The translations under genes and the position numbers were made by a program. Shown here piece by piece: positions 8,143 through 17,094 of a stretch of DNA of 64,000 nucleotides (positions are counted from its first letter, which is position 1; each line of letters opens with the position of its first letter). Where the stretch lies: NCBI GenBank assembly GCA_017792445.1, contig CP051232.1, positions 620,001 through 684,000 on the forward strand, in the 5' to 3' direction. Under the pieces are notes generated by a model. That model had not been told where the DNA came from. It searched no databases and saw nothing but the letters and a program-made list of their open reading frames with translations. The DNA is from Maritimibacter sp. (lineage in GTDB: Bacteria > Pseudomonadota > Alphaproteobacteria > Rhodobacterales > Rhodobacteraceae).

Positions 8143-9933
8143 CTATTCCGCCGCGAGACCCTCGGTGAACTGAAGCCGCGCAAGCCGCGCATACAGCCCG
8201 TCCTGCGACACCAGTTCGGCGTGCGTGCCGGTGGCCACGATGCGCCCCTCGTCGAACACGACGATGCGGTCCGCCTTCTTCACCGTCGCAAGCCGGTGCG
8301 CGACGATCAGCGTGGTGCGGTCGTGCGACAGCCGGTCGACCGCCGCCTGCACCAGACGTTCGCTTTCCGCATCAAGCGCACTGGTGGCCTCGTCCAGCAG
8401 CAGGATCGGTGCGTCGCGCAGGATCGCGCGCGCGATGGCGATGCGCTGCTTCTGACCGCCCGACAGCATCACGCCGCGCTCGCCGACGTAGCTTCCGTAT
8501 CCATCCGGCAGCTTCGACAGGAAATCGTCGGCAGCAGCGGCCTTCGCGGCCTCGACGACTTCTTCGTCGGTCGCGCCCGGGCGACCGAAGCGGATGTTCT
8601 CGCGGGCGGTATCGGCGAAGATCACCGGGTCCTGCGGCACAAGCGCGATGGCGCGGCGGAAGTCGGCGCGGGCCATCCCGGTCAGCGGCTGGCCGTCGAT
8701 CCGCACGGCGCCGCTTTGCGGATCGTAGTGGCGCAGCAATAGCTGGATGATGGTCGACTTGCCCGCTCCGGACGGACCTACAAGCGCCACCGTCTCGCCT
8801 GGTTGGATCTCGAGCGAGACGTTGTCCAACGCCGACACATCCGGCCGGGTCGGATAGTGGAAGGTCAAGTTGTCGAAGGTGATCGCGCCACGGCACGGGT
8901 CGGGCAGCGGCATCGCGTGCTCCGGGTCCTTCACGGTGTCTTCGGCGCCCAGCAACTCTACCAGCCGCTCGGTCGCACCGGCGGCCCGCTGCAACTCGCC
9001 CCAGATCTCGGACAGGGCGCCGGTCGCCCCCGCGACCATCACCGCGTAGATGACGAACTGCACCAGTTCGCCCACCGACATCGCGTCGGCCCGCACATCC
9101 CGCGCACCGACCCACAAGACACCCACGACACCGGAGAAAATCAGCGCGATCACGATGACGGTCATCGCCGCGCGCGTCGCAATGCGTTTGCGGGCGGCGG
9201 TAAAGCTGCGCTCTGTCACGTCAGAAAAGCTGCGGCGCGTGGCGGGTTCGTTGGTGAAGGCCTGCACCGCCTGCACCGACAGAAGCGCCTCGGACGCGCT
9301 GCCCGAAGATGCCGCGATCCAGTCCTGGTTCTCGCGGCTAAGCGAGCGCAGACGACGGCCCAGAAGCACGATCGGCACGATGACCACCGGAACGATCAGC
9401 AGCACCAGCCCCGTCAGCTTGGCCGAAGTCAGCAGAAGCAGGACGATACCGCCCATCAGGATCAGCAGGTTGCGCAGCGCAATCGACACCGAAGAGCCTA
9501 TGACCGACAGGATCAGCGTGGTGTCCGTCGTGATCCGGCTCAGGACCTCTCCGGTCATGATCTTCTCGTAGAAGGCGGGCGACATCCCGACCATCCGGTC
9601 GAACACGGCCTTGCGGATGTCGGCCACCACACGCTCGCCCAGCCGGGTCACAAGGTAGTACCGAACACCCGTGCCCACTGCGAGCAGCAGCGCAATGATC
9701 AGGGCGGCGACGAAATAGCTGTCAAGCAGGCGTTCCGCCGAGGTCTCGAACCCGTCAACGACCCGGCGCACCGCCAGCGGCAACGCCAGCGAGACCATCG
9801 CGGTCAGCACCAGCGCACAGATCGCGGCGACCATCATCCCGCGATAGGGTTTCAGAAACGGCGCCAGCTCACGCAGCGCACCGATGCGCTTGGACTTTTC
9901 CCGGTCGTCTTTCGACGGCTGATTGCGTGCCAT
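8143..9933 (-). CDS. ABC exporter, fused membrane and ATPase domains (MsbA-like)
   Basis: A half-transporter of 596 residues that would act as a homodimer in the inner membrane, exporting lipid, drug or peptide. An N-terminal domain with about six membrane helices (residues 30-300) is followed by a nucleotide-binding domain with Walker A GPSGAGKST, signature LSGGQKQR and Walker B ILLLDEATSALD, with the switch His in IVAHRLATV. The N-terminus is polar and charged (MARNQPSKDDREKSKR) before the first helix. It is a single-gene unit. Substrate is not predictable; the MsbA-type label refers to architecture only. Confidence 0.9.
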   Translation of the reverse strand: MARNQPSKDDREKSKRIGALRELAPFLKPYRGMMVAAICALVLTAMVSLALPLAVRRVVDGFETSAERLLDSYFVAALIIALLLAVGTGVRYYLVTRLGERVVADIRKAVFDRMVGMSPAFYEKIMTGEVLSRITTDTTLILSVIGSSVSIALRNLLILMGGIVLLLLTSAKLTGLVLLIVPVVIVPIVLLGRRLRSLSRENQDWIAASSGSASEALLSVQAVQAFTNEPATRRSFSDVTERSFTAARKRIATRAAMTVIVIALIFSGVVGVLWVGARDVRADAMSVGELVQFVIYAVMVAGATGALSEIWGELQRAAGATERLVELLGAEDTVKDPEHAMPLPDPCRGAITFDNLTFHYPTRPDVSALDNVSLEIQPGETVALVGPSGAGKSTIIQLLLRHYDPQSGAVRIDGQPLTGMARADFRRAIALVPQDPVIFADTARENIRFGRPGATDEEVVEAAKAAAADDFLSKLPDGYGSYVGERGVMLSGGQKQRIAIARAILRDAPILLLDEATSALDAESERLVQAAVDRLSHDRTTLIVAHRLATVKKADRIVVFDEGRIVATGTHAELVSQDGLYARLARLQFTEGLAAE

Positions 9934-10117
9934 ATGCCCCCCTCGTCCCTAGGCCGCATAGCCAACCCGGCGCTGATCGGCAAGCGCGTCACACCGTCTC
10001 GGGCGCAACGGAAGCCAGCCTGTGCCCCGTCGCAGGCTACAGCCGTCCCTGTGCCATAGACAAGGAACACGTCCAGCGCGCGGCGGTCTTCGGCTGTCGG
10101 TCATGCGGGAGAAAGCT

Positions 10118-10192
<75 letters not shown>

Positions 10193-10498
10193 TCAGCAGG
10201 ATCGGTGTCTAGATCATGCGTTTGGCATCGTCAAGCGGAGCCCGGCGTTGGCACGTACGAGATGCGCGGCGACGCGGTAGACCGCCAGATCGCGCAATAC
10301 CCGTGGTTTGCGATGTTGGGTTTCGGCGGAAGTCTTGGCGAAGGCGACGGCATTGGCGACCGGGTTTTCGGTGCGGTAGCTTTCAGTTTCCCGCCAACAG
10401 CTTACCGATCCATCATCTTCCCTTTCGGAAGGAACCCTCGCACTGGGGACGGGTCCGATGTACCGGCGTCCGGAAACGCCCGACGCGGCCCGCTGGCG
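10193..10498. other. Gene-free stretch between tRNA-Gly and marR
   Basis: About 300 bases with no convincing reading frame. The only structure seen is a weak 5-bp hairpin (CTTCC/GGAAG, 10417-10431) downstream of the MarR gene on the minus strand, without a T-run. The part next to 10192 should carry the tRNA promoter, but I cannot identify the boxes with confidence. Confidence 0.4.
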
Positions 10499-10996
10499 CT
10501 ATGCTTGCCGGTCGAGGTTTCGCAGCATGTGGCGCAGGGTTTTCAGGAAGATCTCCAGTTCCTCGGGCGGCACATCCTCGAGCATCTGCGCCTCGGCCGC
10601 CAAGGCGATGGTCATGATTTCGGCGTGGATGCGCTGGCCCTCGTCGGTCAGCCACCAGCTGCGTTTGCGGGGGTCATTCATCGCCGCCTCGTAGGCGACA
10701 AGTCCCCGGCTGTGCAGCAGCTTCAGAGACCGGCTGACGGCGGCCTTGTCCTGCCGGATCACCTCGCACACGCGGCTGGCGGTGATGTCCGGTTCGATGT
10801 TCAGCATCGCGATCACGCGCCAGTCGACGATGCCAAGGTCGAACTGGCTGCGGTATATGGCCGAGGTCTTGCGATGCCACGCGCCGCTGACCGCGTTGAA
10901 CAGGAACGGCGCGTAGTGATCGATATCGAGAATCTCGATCCCGTCGCGGTCGCGCGTCGGGCTCGAGATGCGGTCCTGTCTCGTGTCGGTCACCAT
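10499..10996 (-). CDS. MarR-family transcriptional regulator
   Basis: A regulator of 165 residues with the MarR winged-helix layout: an N-terminal dimerisation helix (HYAPFLFNAVSGAWHR), recognition region DKAAVSRSLKLLHSRGLV (about 83-100), wing NDPRKRSWWLTDEG, then C-terminal helices. MarR proteins usually repress aromatic catabolism genes and are released by the aromatic ligand. It is the last gene of the P450/importer operon, 16 bases after the reductase, so it probably controls that operon and itself. A six-base inverted repeat, TGTTGA-N4-TCAACA, at the predicted operon promoter (18573-18588) is a candidate operator. Confidence 0.88.
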   Translation of the reverse strand: MVTDTRQDRISSPTRDRDGIEILDIDHYAPFLFNAVSGAWHRKTSAIYRSQFDLGIVDWRVIAMLNIEPDITASRVCEVIRQDKAAVSRSLKLLHSRGLVAYEAAMNDPRKRSWWLTDEGQRIHAEIMTIALAAEAQMLEDVPPEELEIFLKTLRHMLRNLDRQA

Positions 10997-11012
10997 GCGT
11001 TGTCCATCTGAC

Positions 11013-12203
11013 TCAGAAACTCGTCAGGTCATAAGTCTCCCGTGCCAGCATGTCACGGGTCGGCACGTCGGGTTGCGCCAGCAAGCGGCGGGCTTTCATA
11101 TGGATTTTGGCGTTGTTGATGCATTCGACGGCAGTCAGGCGATTTCCGGCGAAGCGTAGGACCGTATCCTCGCCCACCGGAACGCTGTCATCGCTTGCCG
11201 TGGCGAGCCCGGCGATCTGAAGCTTCCAGTCCGCCTGATCGGACCAGAACCAAGGGACCGCAGCATAGGGATCGGCCGCGTCGTGGACGATGGTTTTCGC
11301 TATGGCGCGGGCGTGGTCCGTTGCGGCCTGCACGCTTTCCAGCCGGACCGGGCGGCCGGTGGCCGGATCGGGAAAGACAGCGCAGTCGCCCAGCGCGTAA
11401 ATGTGCGGATCTTCCGTGCGCAGCCGGGTGTCGACCACGATGCCGTTGTCCACCATCAGGCCGGCGGCCTCGGCCAGTTCGGTATTGGGGCGGACACCGG
11501 CAGCCAGCAGGATCAGATCGGCGGCGAGTTCGGTGCCGTCGGACAGGACCAGCCCGCCGCCGGATACGTCGCTGACGCCGTTGCCAAGATGAAGGACCGT
11601 GCCGAGGCTGTCGTGAAGGCACCGGAACCGCGCCGACATCTCGGGAGAGATCACGCGGCTTATAAGGCGGGGCGCGGCTTCGGCGACGTGAACGGTGTGG
11701 CCAAGCGCGCGGGCAACCGCCGCGAATTCCAGCCCTATGAAGCCGCCGCCGATCACCGCGACGCGTTGCGGCGTGTCGAGCGCGTCCCGCAGGGCGCGGG
11801 CATCCGGCAAGGTCCGCAGACCCAGTGCACGCTCCACGCCGGGGATCGGCGGGCGCAGGTTGCGTGTGCCGGTGGCAAGGATCAGCTGGTCGTAATCCAG
11901 CACCTCGAACCCGGCCACGACCTGCCGGTTTTCCCGGTCGATCCGGTCAACGCGCAGGCCGGGCCGCAGGGTGATGTCCTTCTTTTCAAAGAAGCTTTCC
12001 GGCCGCAGGGTCAACTGGTCGGCCACCCCGGTCTTGAGATAGGCCTTGGACAGCGGCGGCCGCTGATAGGGCAGCCCCGGCTCGTCACCGATCAGCGTGA
12101 TCGGCCCCGTATGCCCCTCTTGCCGCAAGCTGATGGCAGCCTGCAAGCCGCCCTGCCCCGCGCCGACGATGACGACGCGGCCCGGATCGGGGGTGTTGGT
12201 CAC
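11013..12203 (-). CDS. FAD-dependent ferredoxin reductase (putidaredoxin/palustrisredoxin reductase type)
   Basis: A protein of 396 residues that moves electrons from NAD(P)H to the adjacent [2Fe-2S] ferredoxin for the P450. The N-terminal FAD site is VVIVGAGQGGLQAA (about 9-22), followed by the PYQRPPLSKAYL block typical of this reductase group; a second Rossmann motif VAVIGGGFIGLEFAA binds the nucleotide, and GDCAVF is the late FAD contact. The start ATG overlaps the ferredoxin stop codon by four bases. Length matches CamA/PuR-type reductases (about 400). With its neighbours it completes a class I P450 electron chain. Confidence 0.9.
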   Translation of the reverse strand: MTNTPDPGRVVIVGAGQGGLQAAISLRQEGHTGPITLIGDEPGLPYQRPPLSKAYLKTGVADQLTLRPESFFEKKDITLRPGLRVDRIDRENRQVVAGFEVLDYDQLILATGTRNLRPPIPGVERALGLRTLPDARALRDALDTPQRVAVIGGGFIGLEFAAVARALGHTVHVAEAAPRLISRVISPEMSARFRCLHDSLGTVLHLGNGVSDVSGGGLVLSDGTELAADLILLAAGVRPNTELAEAAGLMVDNGIVVDTRLRTEDPHIYALGDCAVFPDPATGRPVRLESVQAATDHARAIAKTIVHDAADPYAAVPWFWSDQADWKLQIAGLATASDDSVPVGEDTVLRFAGNRLTAVECINNAKIHMKARRLLAQPDVPTRDMLARETYDLTSF

Positions 12204-12523
12204 ACCTGCTCCTCCGGCAGGTGCACGACCAGCCCGTCAAGGTCTGCCGTCAGCTTGATCTGACAGGACAGGCGCGAGGTCTCCTTCACCTCCGAGGCCG
12301 CGCTTTCCAGCATGTCGTCTTCGCCCTCTTTGCGCGGGCCGGTCCGGTCGGCCCAGGCGTCATCGACGTAGCAATGGCAGGTGGCGCACATCATCGAGCC
12401 GCCGCATTCCGCGACGATGCCATCGATGCCGTTGGCGATGGCCGCGCTCATCACGCTGTCGCCCTCGGCCGCCTCGACCGTGGTCTCGGTGCCGTCATGC
12501 TCGATAAAGGTTACCTTCACCAT
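12200..12523 (-). CDS. [2Fe-2S] ferredoxin, P450 electron carrier (adrenodoxin/putidaredoxin type)
   Basis: A small ferredoxin of 107 residues. Cluster ligands are Cys40, Cys46, Cys49 and Cys87 (C-x5-C-x2-C-x37-C), the spacing of adrenodoxin-type ferredoxins that serve P450s. The start at 12523 follows the P450 stop by 8 bases and gives the classic MVKVTFIEHDG opening; longer frames upstream run through the P450 gene in the wrong frame. It should carry single electrons from the reductase encoded next to the P450 heme. Confidence 0.92.
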   Translation of the reverse strand: MVKVTFIEHDGTETTVEAAEGDSVMSAAIANGIDGIVAECGGSMMCATCHCYVDDAWADRTGPRKEGEDDMLESAASEVKETSRLSCQIKLTADLDGLVVHLPEEQV

Positions 12524-12531
12524 CTTGGGCC

Positions 12532-13761
12532 TCACTTCGGGATCAGTTTCAGGGGCAGCTTGTCCAGCGCATGAATTGCGTTGTTCGGGCGCCAGACAGC
12601 CTCTCCCGCCGGTTCGATCCGCGCGACCTTCTCGGCCATGACCGACAGCAGCGCCTCCATCTCGCCCCGCGCGATGTTCTGGCCGACGCAGCCGTGGATG
12701 CCCGCGCCGAAGGCCATGTGGCCCAGCGGGCGGCGGTCGATGCGGAAGGCTTCCGGGTCGCCCCACTTGTCGGGGTCGCTGTTGGCCGCGCCGAGGACAC
12801 AGATGACCTTGGTGCCTTCCTCGACCGGATAACCGGCGATCTCGGTGTCCCGCCCGGCGGTGCGCCCGAAGGTGTGGACCGGAGAAGTGAAGCGCAGCAC
12901 TTCCTCGATCGCCGGACGCGCCAGTTTCGGATCGGCGCGAAGGCGGTCCCACTCGCCGGGGTTGGTGGCAAAGCACCAGAGCGCGTTGCCGATCCCGGTC
13001 ACGGTGGTATCCACCCCCGCCGACAGGAAGGACCGGACCAGCATGGCGGCCTCGGCCTCGGTAATCGCGGCGTCTTCCGCGGCGGCCTCGGCATAGATCA
13101 TCGCGCCCAGCCCGTCATCGGTCAGCCGGTCGCGGGCGCAGGCGGCCATGATCCACGGCGCGATCTGCTTGTTGCGCTCCAACGCCCAGCGGCGCAGGCG
13201 GTTGTCGGGGCCCATCGCGTTGAACACGCAGGCGCCGTAGTCGACAAGGTTGCGCTGATCGACATCGCGCATCCCCACAGCGCGCGGGAAGACCGAGACC
13301 GGGAAGCGTTCGGCAAGGTCGGTCACCGCGTCGAAACTGCCCTTGGTCAGCAGGTCGTCCACGATTTCCTCGGCAGTCTCGCGGAACATGTCGGCCAGCC
13401 CGCGCACCACTTTCGGTGACAGCGCCTTGGCCATGATCCGCCGCGTCCGGGTGTGGTCGGGCGGATCGACTTCCAGGATGATCGACGGCGGTCGCCAGGG
13501 TTCTTCCAGCTTGAAATCGTTCAGCCCGACGCCCCGCGAAGACACGAAATTCTCGTGGTCGCTGAATACCTTCTGCGTGGTCTCGTACTGACCCAGCGCA
13601 AGGATCGAATAGGCGGGGATAAAGACCACCGGACCCTTCGCGCGCAGTTCGGCATAAAACGTCTCTGGCGCGCGCAGCATGTCCTCGTCATACGGGTCGA
13701 CGTCCCAGACCGGAATGCCATCGGCGGGCGTGATCGGCTTGTGGCCCTCGATCAGTGTCAT
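12532..13761 (-). CDS. Cytochrome P450, CYP199A-like, aromatic carboxylate oxidase
   Basis: A soluble class I P450 of 409 residues. Heme ligand Cys358 sits in FGAGIHGCVGQ; the ExxR pair is Glu287/Arg290; the oxygen-activation pair is Asp251-Thr252 in SAGVDTT. From memory, it closely resembles Rhodopseudomonas CYP199A2/A4: the SSRGVGLNDF and PWRPPSIILE blocks nearly match, and Arg90/Ser93 (WRPPS) and Arg243/Ser244 (LVRS) correspond to the CYP199A4 residues that hold the benzoate carboxylate. The expected activity is oxidative O-demethylation or hydroxylation of a para-substituted benzoate or cinnamate. It lies between an importer and its own redox partners. Family call strong; substrate inferred. 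Confidence 0.9.
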   Translation of the reverse strand: MTLIEGHKPITPADGIPVWDVDPYDEDMLRAPETFYAELRAKGPVVFIPAYSILALGQYETTQKVFSDHENFVSSRGVGLNDFKLEEPWRPPSIILEVDPPDHTRTRRIMAKALSPKVVRGLADMFRETAEEIVDDLLTKGSFDAVTDLAERFPVSVFPRAVGMRDVDQRNLVDYGACVFNAMGPDNRLRRWALERNKQIAPWIMAACARDRLTDDGLGAMIYAEAAAEDAAITEAEAAMLVRSFLSAGVDTTVTGIGNALWCFATNPGEWDRLRADPKLARPAIEEVLRFTSPVHTFGRTAGRDTEIAGYPVEEGTKVICVLGAANSDPDKWGDPEAFRIDRRPLGHMAFGAGIHGCVGQNIARGEMEALLSVMAEKVARIEPAGEAVWRPNNAIHALDKLPLKLIPK

Positions 13762-13773
13762 GTTGTCTCCTCC

Positions 13774-14484
13774 TTACGCCTCGACCCCGACACCGACGTG
13801 GCGGTGCAGCAGATCGGGGTTGCGTCTCAGGTCTTCGGCGGCGCCTTCCCAGACGACGGCGCCATTCGCCATCAGGATCGCCCGTGTCGCGAAGGCGAGC
13901 GCCGCCTCGGCATGTTGTTCGACCAGCACGACGGATCGGCTGCCATCGGCTGCCAGGTCCTCGAAAACGGACATCAGCTGTTCGCAGATCACCGGCGCCA
14001 GCCCTTCAAGCGGCTCGTCCAGCAGGATGATCTCGGGCCGGGTCATCAGGGTGCGGGCGATGGCCAGCATCTGTTGCTCGCCGCCCGACAGTTGCCGGCC
14101 GCCATTGCGGCGGCGCTCTTTCAGGCGCGGGAAAAGGGCATAGGCTTCGTCCAACGAGGCATCGCCCCGCATCGCGGCCAGCAGGTTCTCTTCCACGCTG
14201 AGCGAGGCGAAAATATCCCGCGTCTGCGGCACAAGACCGAGCCCCAGCGCATTACGGCGGAAGGGGGCCAACCGGTCGATGGGCTGGCCGCGCAGGCGGA
14301 CGGACCCTTCGTGCAGCTTGGTCAGTCCCATGATCGTGCCCAGAAGCGTGGTCTTCCCCGCCCCATTGCGCCCGATCACTGCCAGCCGTTCGCCGGCGCG
14401 GACATGCAGGTCGATGCCGCGCAGCACGTGGGTGGGGCCGTAACCGGCGGTGACGTTAACGAGATCCAGAACCGTGTCAGTCAT
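13774..14484 (-). CDS. Branched-chain-type ABC importer ATPase (LivF-like)
   Basis: ATPase subunit of 236 residues. Walker A is GRNGAGKTT, signature LSGGEQQM, Walker B IILLDEPLEGL, with VEQHAEAAL carrying the switch His. The GYGPTHVLRGIDL opening and the EEQ-type signature identify the LivF class. I choose ATG at 14484, which overlaps the LivG stop by eight bases; an in-frame TTG four codons earlier is less likely. It belongs to the aromatic-acid operon, 12 bases before the P450, so its solute is probably the P450 substrate rather than an amino acid. Confidence 0.9.
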   Translation of the reverse strand: MTDTVLDLVNVTAGYGPTHVLRGIDLHVRAGERLAVIGRNGAGKTTLLGTIMGLTKLHEGSVRLRGQPIDRLAPFRRNALGLGLVPQTRDIFASLSVEENLLAAMRGDASLDEAYALFPRLKERRRNGGRQLSGGEQQMLAIARTLMTRPEIILLDEPLEGLAPVICEQLMSVFEDLAADGSRSVVLVEQHAEAALAFATRAILMANGAVVWEGAAEDLRRNPDLLHRHVGVGVEA

Positions 14485-15223
14485 GGCCGCCCCCAAGGTA
14501 AAGCTCGCGCACCTGCGCGTTTCCGGCGATCTCGGAGGGCGTGCCCTCGGTCAGGATGCGGCCCTGCACCAGCACCACGATCGAGCGGGCGACCTTGAAA
14601 ACTAGATCCATGTCATGCTCGATCACCAGCACGGCCAGGTCTTCCGGCAGCCGCGCGATGGCGTCGGTGATCAGGTGCGTTTCGCTGGACGGCACGCCTG
14701 CGGCGGGCTCGTCGAGGATCAGCACACGAGGCTTCAGCGCCAGCGTCAGCGCCATCTCGACCAGCCGCTGCTGACCATAGGCCAGGTCGCGAACGGGACG
14801 GTCGGCCAGCGGTCCAAGATCGAACTGCGCCATAAGCGTGCCAATCTCGTCCTCCACCGCCGCATCGCCCGAGGCACGGCGGAACATCCGGAACCCGCGC
14901 CCTTCGCGTTCCAGGATCGGCAGGCGCAGGTTCTCGCGCACTGTCATCTCGGGGAACAGCGTGGTGATCTGGAAAGTCTTGGCGATGCCAAGCTTGACGC
15001 GATGCGCCTCTCCCATCCCGCCGATGTCCTGCCCATCGAAGCGGATCGTCCCGCCCGATGGCGCAAGGATGCCGGTGACGAGATTGGCGAAGGTGCTTTT
15101 CCCCGCCCCGTTCGGCCCGATCAGCGCCTTCCGATCACCGGGCTTCAGGTCGAAGTCGATATTCTCCGACACCACCAGCCCGCCGAAGCGCTTGGACAGG
15201 CCGCGAACCTCAAGACCCTGCAT
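14477..15223 (-). CDS. Branched-chain-type ABC importer ATPase (LivG-like)
   Basis: Second ATPase of the importer, 248 residues. Walker A is GPNGAGKST, the Q-loop region KTFQITTLFPEMTV, signature LAYGQQRLVEMA, and Walker B VLILDEPAAGVPSSE. The AYGQQR wording is typical of LivG. The start at 15223 follows AGGGAGG and overlaps the LivM stop by 14 bases. It pairs with the LivF-like protein to power the LivH/LivM-like channel. Confidence 0.9.
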   Translation of the reverse strand: MQGLEVRGLSKRFGGLVVSENIDFDLKPGDRKALIGPNGAGKSTFANLVTGILAPSGGTIRFDGQDIGGMGEAHRVKLGIAKTFQITTLFPEMTVRENLRLPILEREGRGFRMFRRASGDAAVEDEIGTLMAQFDLGPLADRPVRDLAYGQQRLVEMALTLALKPRVLILDEPAAGVPSSETHLITDAIARLPEDLAVLVIEHDMDLVFKVARSIVVLVQGRILTEGTPSEIAGNAQVRELYLGGGHD

Positions 15224-16178
15224 GGCGACCTCCCTTGGCAAGCCGCTTCAGCGCGGGCGGCAGCGAGATCAGTCCGGTGGGCAGGAAGAACACCACAGCC
15301 AGCACCATCGCGCCGATCACGAATAGCCAGTTGAACGGATCGTTGGCGGCGGCGGTGTGGTGGACCCACATGAAGATCACCGTGCCGATCACCGCGCCGT
15401 ACAGGCGCCCGGTGCCGCCGAGGATCAGCATGATCATCGCCTCGGCCGACAGCGCGAAGGAAAAGGTCTCCAGGCTGACCAGCTGGGTGATCTGCGCCGT
15501 CAGCGCCCCGGCGATCCCGGCGATGCCGCCGCCCAGCGTATAGGCCGCGTGACGCCGCCAGTAGACCGGTGCGCCGATGGCCAGCATCCGTTCGGGGCTT
15601 TGGTGGATGCCGCGTAGCGACAGCCCGAAGGGCGAGCGCACCAGCACCGCCAGCAGGACCATCACCACGGCGGCCACGGCAAAGGCGTACCAGTACCCGG
15701 TGCGGCCGATGAAATCGAATTCCCAGATGCCCAGCACCGGCTGCATCCGGATGCCGCGCAGCCCGTCGGCGCCTCCGGTGATATCACGGGCGCGGTTGGC
15801 GATCTCGGAACAGATCTGCGCCACCGCGATGGTCAGCATGATCAGCGTCAGCCCGTGCGTCCGCATCAACGCCAGCCCCGCAAGCGCCGCCAGCGCGGCC
15901 CCCGCCAGCGCGCCGATCAGCAGCCCCGCGACCGGGTCCGCCCAGACATGGATGGCGAACAGCCCCGCCGCATAGGCCCCGGCGCCGTACATGGCGGCCT
16001 GCCCCAACGTGGCGATCCCGGCGTAGCCAAGCACAAGGTCCAGCGACAGGACCAGCACGATCATGATCAGGATCCGCGTCAGGAACGCGAGGTTGAAGGG
16101 AAAGGCGAAGAAGGCCGCGACAGCGACGGCGATCATCAGGACAGCGGGCGCGTATTGCGATCCATATCGGCGCAGCAT
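15210..16178 (-). CDS. Branched-chain-type ABC permease (LivM-like)
   Basis: Inner-membrane permease of 322 residues with about nine to ten hydrophobic segments. Family landmarks are the YAGIATLGQAAMYGAGAYAAG block (about 53-73) and, late, GGTGRLYGAVIG, both standard in LivM proteins. It starts one base after the LivH stop codon (2-base gap on the minus strand), so the pair is translationally linked. It forms the heterodimeric channel with the LivH-like protein. Confidence 0.9.
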   Translation of the reverse strand: MLRRYGSQYAPAVLMIAVAVAAFFAFPFNLAFLTRILIMIVLVLSLDLVLGYAGIATLGQAAMYGAGAYAAGLFAIHVWADPVAGLLIGALAGAALAALAGLALMRTHGLTLIMLTIAVAQICSEIANRARDITGGADGLRGIRMQPVLGIWEFDFIGRTGYWYAFAVAAVVMVLLAVLVRSPFGLSLRGIHQSPERMLAIGAPVYWRRHAAYTLGGGIAGIAGALTAQITQLVSLETFSFALSAEAMIMLILGGTGRLYGAVIGTVIFMWVHHTAAANDPFNWLFVIGAMVLAVVFFLPTGLISLPPALKRLAKGGRHAGS

Positions 16179-16179
16179 G

Positions 16180-17040
16180 TCAGGCGCTCCCCATAAGGCC
16201 GCGCGGACGCACCGCGAGGAACAGGATGACGAAGCCGAAGAAGACGATGGTGGCGAGGTCCGGCACCAGATAGCGGCTGGCGGTCTCGATCACGCCGATG
16301 GCCAGCGCGGCGACGAACGAGCCGAGGATCGAGCCCATGCCGCCGATGGCGACCACGATCAGGAACAGCACCATGTAGCGCAGCGGGTAATAGGCGTCGA
16401 TCGGCAGAAGCTCGGCCCCGAGAATGCCGCCCAGCGCCGCCAGCCCCGCGCCCAGCGCAAAGGTCAGCATGTAGATGCTGGACGTGTTGATCCCGATGGC
16501 AGAGGCGGTGTCTCGGTTGTCCACGGCAGCGCGCAGACGGATGCCAAAGCGGGTGCGGTCCAACAGGCCCCACAGCCCGGCGATCACCACCAGCCCGACG
16601 ACGATCACGGCGGCGCGGTGGGCGGTCAGCTGGCGGAAGCCAAGATCGACCGTCTGGCGCAGGGCGGGCGGCAGTTCTATCGGCAGCAGGGTCGAGCCCA
16701 GCAGGTAGTTCACCGAAGCGATCATCAAGAAGGTCAGCCCGATGGTGGCCAGCACCTGCTGCAGTTCGCCAAAGCCGTAGATCCGGCGGTAGAGCACACG
16801 TTCCAGCGGCAGGGCGATCAGCACGGTTCCGGCGATGGCCAAAGGCGCGGCCAGCCAGAAGCCCAACCCCAGTTCCGCTCCCAGCCAATGCGCCAGCGCG
16901 CCACCGATCAGGGCGAAACCGCCGTGGGCAAGGTTCACCACCCGCATCAGCCCCATGGTCACCGACAGGCCGACGGCGATCATGAACAGGATCATGCCGT
17001 AGGCGATGCCATCGACCGCGATGTTCAGAAGAAGATCCAT
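16180..17040 (-). CDS. Branched-chain-type ABC permease (LivH-like)
   Basis: Inner-membrane permease of 286 residues with eight or so hydrophobic helices. The VTMGLMRVVNLAHGGFALIGG block near residue 28 is the LivH signature, and GGMGSILGSFVAALAIGVIE is the conserved cytoplasmic loop that meets the ATPases. It follows the binding-protein gene after a short gap that contains an 8-bp hairpin (17064-17085). Confidence 0.9.
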   Translation of the reverse strand: MDLLLNIAVDGIAYGMILFMIAVGLSVTMGLMRVVNLAHGGFALIGGALAHWLGAELGLGFWLAAPLAIAGTVLIALPLERVLYRRIYGFGELQQVLATIGLTFLMIASVNYLLGSTLLPIELPPALRQTVDLGFRQLTAHRAAVIVVGLVVIAGLWGLLDRTRFGIRLRAAVDNRDTASAIGINTSSIYMLTFALGAGLAALGGILGAELLPIDAYYPLRYMVLFLIVVAIGGMGSILGSFVAALAIGVIETASRYLVPDLATIVFFGFVILFLAVRPRGLMGSA

Positions 17041-17063
17041 TGGTTCTCACCCAACCGTGCCGC

Positions 17064-17085
17064 CGGGCCGGAAACGACCGGCCCG
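17064..17085 (-). terminator. Hairpin between binding-protein and LivH genes
   Basis: Perfect 8-bp inverted repeat CGGGCCGG (17064-17071) / CCGGCCCG (17078-17085), 6-base loop, just after the binding-protein stop. There is no T-run on the minus strand; a partial attenuator or 3'-end stabiliser is likelier than full termination, since the permease start is only about 24 bases further on. Confidence 0.55.
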
Positions 17086-17094
17086 ACGCTTCGG